From assembly GCA_009908845.1 (NCBI GenBank), contig JAAAOQ010000248.1, forward strand, positions 1-33,699: 33,699 bases of DNA. The letters are read 5' to 3'. Shown one piece after another: positions 29,004-33,699 of the stretch. Made by a program: the position numbers and the translations under genes. Numbering within the stretch: the stretch's first letter is position 1; every line of letters begins with the position of its first letter. Under the pieces are notes generated by a model. That model did not search any database. It saw only the letters and a list, made by a program, of their open reading frames with translations, and was not told the DNA's origin. This DNA comes from Gammaproteobacteria bacterium. Its GTDB lineage: Bacteria; Pseudomonadota; Gammaproteobacteria; Chromatiales; Chromatiaceae.

Positions 29004-30161
29004 TCAGAGGCGCTGGCCCAATGCCCGTTCCAGATTTTGCTGCTGGTCTGGATCGCCTGCAAGGAGTACGAGCAGTTTTCCGACCAGCACGGGCCCCCAA
29101 TTCACCAGGATAACGCCGGTGCCGCTGGCGGCGTCGAACTCGATGCCGCTCAGATCGATATCCGCGAGCATCCGGTGGCGGGTCGGGAAGGTGCGCGCGA
29201 GCCAATAATCGATGCCGAGCTTGCGTGCGATCATGGTCGGGTAGGAGGCCCCGTTCCACCGCGGGTTGCATTCAATCGCCAGATGTTTCGTGCCGGCGCG
29301 ACCGTCGAGCACCGCGACGTCGAAAGCGAACAGGCCGCGGATGCCTTGCTCGACGAGCCACTGCGCCATCGGGTCGACCTGTTCCCAAGGCGGCGCTGGG
29401 ACAGGATGCCGATTGCCCTGGTGAACGCAGCCGTCGAGCACCTGCTCAGTGGCGGCAACGCGAGCGGCTTGGCCGTCGGTCGCCTCGTACTGGAGATTCA
29501 GAAACGAGTCGGTCAGGACCTCCTGTTGGATCTGGACGGGGACTCCGGGATCGAAGGCCGTTATTGCAGCGCGAAGCTGTTGCGGCCCCTCGCAGCGATA
29601 GATGCCGACGCCGGAGACCGAGACCGCGGCCTTGAGATAGCAGGGATAGGGCGCCGCGTCGACTGCGTTGTTGTCGATCGAGCCAACGGCGTCGAAACAG
29701 AGGGTCTTCGGCACCGGTACTCCGAGATTGTCGGCCAAGTCCATGAAGCGATTCTTGGAATTGATATAGTCGACGGTCTGATGCCAGCGTTCGTCCGGGC
29801 GCACACGTTGCTCTGCAGCGCCGAAGAAGAAGACCGACGGCTCATGCTCCGGGTAGGCCGAGAGCTGATGCGTGCCGACGTCCCAGATCACGTTCGTGCT
29901 ATAGGAGAGGCCGATCCGATCATAGTGGCTGCAGATGCCGTCCCATTGTGGGCGCAGATCCGGGTGCAGCTGGATCAGGTCATCGGGCTCGCTGACACCA
30001 AGCGCGCGCCCGGAGTACAGATGGTTTCCGAGCACCCCCTCGGCCGTACAGCCCATAATATCGTGGTTCAGGATGCGCGGAGCCCGCTCCGTCGGTGCGA
30101 AGGCGGCAGGATTCCTGTCCATTGCCGGGGCCGGTTTCGGATTGCTGGTCGCCTCACCCAT
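29004..30161 (-). CDS. ATP-grasp ligase-like protein upstream of isoaspartyl peptidase
   Basis: ATP-grasp fold protein, 385 residues from the ATG at 30161; aggg lies about 9 nt upstream. A TTG at 30227 or ATGs at 30209 and 30122 are alternatives. ATP-grasp features are a candidate ATP-binding lysine in CYLKAAVSVSGVGI (about 177), the IQQEV hinge strand (about 211-215) and the metal-binding segment FAFDVAVLDGR...AIECNPRWNG (about 278-304, Glu and Asn both present). Such enzymes join a carboxylate to an amine, thiol or similar group through an acyl-phosphate. I do not recognise the subfamily and cannot name the substrate. Its partner hydrolyses beta-aspartyl bonds, so an aspartate- or asparagine-containing amide product is a reasonable guess, not shown. 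Confidence 0.8.
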   Translation of the reverse strand: MGEATSNPKPAPAMDRNPAAFAPTERAPRILNHDIMGCTAEGVLGNHLYSGRALGVSEPDDLIQLHPDLRPQWDGICSHYDRIGLSYSTNVIWDVGTHQLSAYPEHEPSVFFFGAAEQRVRPDERWHQTVDYINSKNRFMDLADNLGVPVPKTLCFDAVGSIDNNAVDAAPYPCYLKAAVSVSGVGIYRCEGPQQLRAAITAFDPGVPVQIQQEVLTDSFLNLQYEATDGQAARVAATEQVLDGCVHQGNRHPVPAPPWEQVDPMAQWLVEQGIRGLFAFDVAVLDGRAGTKHLAIECNPRWNGASYPTMIARKLGIDYWLARTFPTRHRMLADIDLSGIEFDAASGTGVILVNWGPVLVGKLLVLLAGDPDQQQNLERALGQRL

Positions 30162-30316
30162 GCTGGAAAGCCCTGGTCGCGCCGGTCGTGGCTTGATATC
30201 CGGCTGCATATGCAAAGGCGAGGCCAACCGAATCGGTCGCGCAGCGCCGATTGACTGGGAGGATATTGCCCTGTGCTGGTGCGCACTGGGATGTCACTGC
30301 GTCATTGTCGGGCCTT

Positions 30317-30364
30317 GACGGAGAGATCCCGCGACGGAGAGATCCCGCGACGGAGAGAGTCCGC
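30317..30364. repeat. Three tandem 16-bp repeats
   Basis: Units gacggagagatcccgc (30317-30332 and 30333-30348, identical) and gacggagagagtccgc (30349-30364, two differences). They lie in the 277-nt gap upstream of the ATP-grasp gene, between it and the end of the next minus-strand gene. They may be promoter-region repeats or a neutral tandem duplication. The rest of the gap shows an accga-a-tcggt inverted repeat at 30227-30237 and no clear promoter. Confidence 0.85.
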
Positions 30365-30438
30365 GTTGCGCGTGACGCATTGGGCGTGACTCGCTGACTG
30401 GCTGCGCCCGACCGGTTACCGAGGAGGCTGAGCCGCCC

Positions 30439-31380
30439 TTAACCCTTGTCCTGTCCGGCCTGCGCTTGCTTCAGCTTGGGCTCGATGAAGGTGCGGCGGA
30501 ACCGGTGACAGGTATCGATCAGCTCGCGGCAGCTCTTCGGCATCGGGGTGCGCGCCCTCACCATATGGCAAACGAGCGCGGCGCTCGATTTGAGGATGCG
30601 AGCCCCTTCTTGGGCCTCGTGGATCTCGGCGGGTGAGGGGGCTGGCGAAACACGCGGTTGGATGTTCCGCATCCGATCGCCAGCGACGACGAACGCCGGC
30701 CAGACCTGGAAGATCGCTGGATCGGTGCGCAGGATCTCGCATTTGCGCTTGGCCGACTCGCCGAGCTCGGCCAGCAAGGGTGCGAGATCGCTGACCTGGG
30801 TGCTGCCCTCGAAGGTCGTGGTGATGGTGGCGGTGATGCGGTCGATCTCGCGCATCGTCATCGCGATCTTCAGATAACGACTCTCGTAGAATGCAGCGAT
30901 CGGCTGGCTGAAGGCCTTGAATGGCTCGCCCCAAAGCTCGTCGATGCCTTCATCACCGCCGCGATGCCGCACCATATGGCCGAGGTCGAGGGCCTCCAGC
31001 AGATAGTCGCCGCATTCGCGCATCAGGGCATCGTCCGGCTCGATCTCGACGCCGTCGGCCTGCAGCTCGACGAGCTTGGTGAAGATCGTCGTCGCCCGGT
31101 TGAACAGTGCCCCGGCCAGCATGGCACCATTGACGCGCTTGCGCTCCGGATTGGTTTCCGCCTCGTAAGCAGCACGCGCCTCGGCAAGGCGGATGCCCGG
31201 GATATTGATACCGTGCTCGACATGGTTGAACAGTCGGCGGGTCAGCGCCTCGATCAAGGCCTTCTTGGCCGCCAGCGTCTCTGGAGGCGGCTCGTAGTAC
31301 TTGATCCAGTAGCCGTCGTAATAGACGCAGCGCCGGCCCTGCACTTCGGCGATAGTGCCGTTTTCGATCGTGTCGCTCAT
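30439..31380 (-). CDS. Conserved-looking protein of unknown function, 313 residues
   Basis: Not recognised. The ATG at 31380 opens MSDTIENGTIAEVQGRRCVY, followed by an aromatic-rich strand segment (VYYDGYWIKYYEPPPET, 19-35), then a mostly helical body with many charged residues. A long amphipathic stretch (about 40-135) contains LAEARAAYEAETNPERKR and LFNRATTIFTKLVEL. A Thr-rich region (DRITATITTTFEGST) and a Pro-rich linker (PRVSPAPSPAE) precede the basic tail. There are no membrane segments, signal peptide or nucleotide-binding motif; cysteines are scattered. No strong ribosome binding site is visible. Codon usage resembles its neighbours, so it is probably a real gene, transcribed alone. 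Confidence 0.75.
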   Translation of the reverse strand: MSDTIENGTIAEVQGRRCVYYDGYWIKYYEPPPETLAAKKALIEALTRRLFNHVEHGINIPGIRLAEARAAYEAETNPERKRVNGAMLAGALFNRATTIFTKLVELQADGVEIEPDDALMRECGDYLLEALDLGHMVRHRGGDEGIDELWGEPFKAFSQPIAAFYESRYLKIAMTMREIDRITATITTTFEGSTQVSDLAPLLAELGESAKRKCEILRTDPAIFQVWPAFVVAGDRMRNIQPRVSPAPSPAEIHEAQEGARILKSSAALVCHMVRARTPMPKSCRELIDTCHRFRRTFIEPKLKQAQAGQDKG

Positions 31381-31627
31381 CGTGCGTGTGTTGCGCTGGG
31401 CGTCGAGGGACGTTGCCCGCTTGCGCGACTTGGCCGTTAGTCGGTTACAGTTGCGAGCGGACGCGATGGTGGCTCGGCTGCGCGATTAGGGGCAGCAGGA
31501 TTCTAGCCTCTAGCATTTGAAGGACGAAGTATCGCAGCATCGTTGCCCTAGCTGCCAGTGAGCACCGTCACATCGGCGATTGTTCGCGCAGCGCATCTCA
31601 TCCTGACCGCTTTGAGGAGGCTACACA

Positions 31628-32407
31628 ATGCGATGGCCGCTCGCTCGACTGATCCTGTTGACGACCACGTTGGTCGCGCTGCCGGCCGCCGAGGCCGAGG
31701 TGGCCGAGGCCAAACCGGTGACAGACGCGGTTTCCGTCGCCAGCGGGGTCTTGCCGACGCCGCCGGACACGCCGGTGCCGAGCCGGAAGGCCCTGAAGGC
31801 GCTGGTCGAGCGGATTGCGACCCAGTACGGCGTCGAGATCGATCTGGTCGATGCGGTGGTGCTGGCTGAATCCGCCTATGATCCGCATGCCGTCTCCCAC
31901 GCGGGTGCTGTCGGTCTGATGCAGGTCATGCCTGAGACCGCGGCCGATTACGGGGTCGATTCGGTCGAGGAGCTGTTCGATCCGCAGACCAATGTTCGCA
32001 CCGGTGTGCGCCATCTGAAGCGGCTTCTGGGGCAGTTCGGGATCGGCAAGGCCATCATGGCCTATAACGCCGGAGAGGGCGCATTGAATCGTCACAACGG
32101 CTTCGTGACCTATCCCGAGACCCAACGCTATACCCATCGTGTGCTGACCAATTATCTGCGCCGGAAGGGTATCGAGCCTTACTCGGAGAAGGCTCGGGCG
32201 CTTACCGGCGTGATGCTGACGCCGGCGATGGCCAGGGCCAGCGGCACCGGACGCACGACCGGGCGACGCATCCTTCCGTCCCGGCTGTTCCTGCGGACCC
32301 GGCCGACCTTGTCCGATCGCGCCCTCGATCCGGGGCTCCACAGCGTCGGCCCCAAGAGCAAGCCGATGTTCGAACTGCGCCGACCCCGACTGCGCTCGGC
32401 CAATTGA
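31628..32407 (+). CDS. Periplasmic lytic transglycosylase (SLT family)
   Basis: 259-residue exported murein hydrolase that cleaves the MurNAc-GlcNAc bond to form 1,6-anhydro ends. It has a signal peptide (MRWPLARLILLTTTLVALPA, cleavage near residue 23) and a short Pro-rich linker. The SLT domain (about 55-175) has catalytic Glu81 in VVLAESAYDP, the GLMQVMPETA motif (96-105) and AYNAGEGAL (145-153). A basic C-terminal tail of about 80 residues has no recognised domain. The start ATG at 31628 has a strong gaggagg site upstream. The 247-nt gap upstream shows nothing else definite. It converges on the HoxF-like gene with an 8-nt gap. Confidence 0.94.
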   Translation: MRWPLARLILLTTTLVALPAAEAEVAEAKPVTDAVSVASGVLPTPPDTPVPSRKALKALVERIATQYGVEIDLVDAVVLAESAYDPHAVSHAGAVGLMQVMPETAADYGVDSVEELFDPQTNVRTGVRHLKRLLGQFGIGKAIMAYNAGEGALNRHNGFVTYPETQRYTHRVLTNYLRRKGIEPYSEKARALTGVMLTPAMARASGTGRTTGRRILPSRLFLRTRPTLSDRALDPGLHSVGPKSKPMFELRRPRLRSAN

Positions 32408-32415
32408 CCCCGATT

Positions 32416-33699
32416 TCAGCGGCCGAGCTTCTCCTCGTATTCGTCGCGGAAATAGCGCAGCGTGCTCATCACCGGATTGGGCGCTGTTTGCCCGAGTCCG
32501 CAGAGGCTCGTGGCCTGGACGACTTCGCAGAGCTCCTCGAGCAGGGCCAGGTCGGTGCGGCTGGCCTCTGCTTTCGCGATCTTGTCTAACAGCGCATGCA
32601 TCTGCTGGGTACCGGTGCGGCAGGGCACGCACTTCCCGCAGGATTCATCCATGCAGAATTCCATGAAGAAGCGTGCGACGTCGACCATGCTCGAGGTCTC
32701 GTCCATTACGATCATTCCGCCCGAGCCCATCATGGTGCCGAGCGTCTTCAGACTGTCGTAATCGACCGGGATATCGAGATGCTCGGCCGGCACGCAGCCG
32801 CCGGACGGGCCGCCGGTCTGCACCGCCTTGAAGGCCTTACCGTCGGGGATGCCGCCGCCGATGTCGAAGATGATCTCGCGCAGCGACATGCCCATGTCGA
32901 CTTCGATAAGTCCGCCGTTGACGATATTGCCGGCCAGCGCAAACACCTTGGTGCCCTTGGACTTGTCGGTGCCGATGCCAGCAAACCAGTCGCCCCCGTT
33001 GCTGATGATGGGCGCAATGTTGGCGTAGGTCTCGACGTTGTTGATGAGCGTCGGGTGGCCCCAGAGGCCGTACTCTGCCGGGTAGGGCGGGCGCGGGCGC
33101 GGATGGCCGCGACCGCCCTCCACCGAGGCCATCAGCGCCGTCTCTTCGCCGCAGACGAAGGCGCCGGCGCCGAGGCGGATCTCGACGTCGAAGTTGAACT
33201 GGGTCTCGCAGATGTGGTGGCCGAGGAAGCCCTGGCGCTTGGCCTTGCGGATAGCGGTCTTGAGCCGCTCCACGGCCAGCGGGTATTCGGCGCGGATGTA
33301 GATGTAGCCCTTGTCGGCGCCGATCGCATAGGCGGCGATCGCCATCCCCTCGAGCACCCGGTGCGGGTCCGATTCGAGGATCGCCCGATCCATGAAGGCG
33401 CCCGGATCGCCCTCGTCGGCATTGCAGATGACGTATTTCTGCCCTTCGGGCATTTTCGCCACTGTGGACCACTTGAGGCCCGTGGGATAGCCGCCGCCGC
33501 CGCGTCCGCGCAGCCCGCTGGTGGTGACCTCGTTGATGACCTCCTGCGGGGTCATCTCGGTCAGCGCCTGCACCATGGCCGCATAGCCGCCGACGGCGAC
33601 ATAGCCCTTGAAGCTGTCCGGGTCGACGATGCCGGAGTTCTCGCGCACGATCCAGCGCTGGCGCGCAAAGAAGGGCTGGTCGCTGGGGCAGTGCAGCCG
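32416..33699 (-). CDS. HoxF/NuoF-type NAD(H)-binding flavoprotein, N-terminus outside window
   Basis: Diaphorase subunit that passes electrons between NAD(H), FMN and Fe-S clusters. 427 residues are visible and the frame is open to the window edge, so the start lies beyond 33699; a GTG at 33648 is internal (upstream residues [10 protein letters not shown] are family-like). Seen are the FMN site ([17 protein letters not shown]), an NADH-loop region ([23 protein letters not shown], split by the family), [19 protein letters not shown], and the [4Fe-4S] ligands in [14 protein letters not shown] plus TSLCGLGQ. It ends right after this cluster, without the extra ferredoxin domain of HndC/HydB, which favours HoxF or a formate-dehydrogenase beta subunit. 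It is the last gene of its operon. Confidence 0.88.
   Translation of the reverse strand, partial: RLHCPSDQPFFARQRWIVRENSGIVDPDSFKGYVAVGGYAAMVQALTEMTPQEVINEVTTSGLRGRGGGGYPTGLKWSTVAKMPEGQKYVICNADEGDPGAFMDRAILESDPHRVLEGMAIAAYAIGADKGYIYIRAEYPLAVERLKTAIRKAKRQGFLGHHICETQFNFDVEIRLGAGAFVCGEETALMASVEGGRGHPRPRPPYPAEYGLWGHPTLINNVETYANIAPIISNGGDWFAGIGTDKSKGTKVFALAGNIVNGGLIEVDMGMSLREIIFDIGGGIPDGKAFKAVQTGGPSGGCVPAEHLDIPVDYDSLKTLGTMMGSGGMIVMDETSSMVDVARFFMEFCMDESCGKCVPCRTGTQQMHALLDKIAKAEASRTDLALLEELCEVVQATSLCGLGQTAPNPVMSTLRYFRDEYEEKLGR

Noticed and set aside
28431-30254. 607-codon open frame on the plus strand
   Set aside because: It lies antisense to the isoaspartyl peptidase and ATP-grasp genes, whose motifs are clear; the long frame follows from GC-rich codon usage and has no family signature.

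Overview
The window is GC-rich chromosomal DNA, densely coding, from a gammaproteobacterium. Two syntenic housekeeping blocks that are standard in this class support the placement: thrS-infC-rpmI-rplT-pheS-pheT-ihfA-merR, and nadB/rpoE-mucA-mucB-mucC-mucD-lepA-lepB-DUF4845-rnc-era-recO-pdxJ. A hydrogenase maturation gene (hypF) and a HoxF/NuoF-type diaphorase gene point towards the Chromatiales (purple sulfur bacteria and relatives). That placement is inferred from gene content and was not tested by a database search. I see no insertion sequence, phage gene, CRISPR array or rRNA.

Layout. Positions 1-8161 carry translation genes: threonyl-tRNA synthetase (its first residues lie outside the window), IF3 starting at a rare ATC codon, L35, L20, both subunits of phenylalanyl-tRNA synthetase, IHF-alpha and a small MerR-type regulator. 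An unusually long gap of about 610 nt between infC and rpmI has no credible gene but several strong RNA folds. A tRNA-Pro(GGG) follows at 8197-8273. Its apparent promoter overlaps the merR stop codon, and a textbook intrinsic terminator lies behind it. hypF (8463-10946) carries an in-frame array of seven 12-bp repeats. nadB is convergent to hypF and divergent from rpoE.

Positions 12949-23958 hold the envelope-stress block. A sigma-E-like promoter precedes rpoE, followed by the anti-sigma system (MucA/RseA, MucB/RseB, MucC/RseC) and the periplasmic protease MucD. The translation factor LepA, signal peptidase LepB, a DUF4845 membrane protein, RNase III, Era, RecO and PdxJ follow, several with overlapping stop and start codons. 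Sigma factor, anti-sigma factor, sensor and protease form one regulatory circuit. lepB, rnc, era and recO form a tightly packed processing and repair cluster.

Positions 24107-33699 are more mixed. In order they are phosphoglycerate mutase GpmI, a small one-helix membrane protein, a GlgC-like protein whose active-site motifs look degraded, and a MagIII-like HhH-GPD DNA glycosylase. On the minus strand follow an Ntn-type isoaspartyl peptidase/asparaginase with an ATP-grasp ligase-like gene directly upstream, then an unrecognised 313-residue soluble protein. A lytic transglycosylase is on the plus strand, and the window ends inside a HoxF/NuoF-type flavoprotein on the minus strand. The best candidates for something undescribed are the ATP-grasp/isoaspartyl-peptidase pair, the GlgC-like protein with the altered catalytic site, and the structured infC-rpmI leader.
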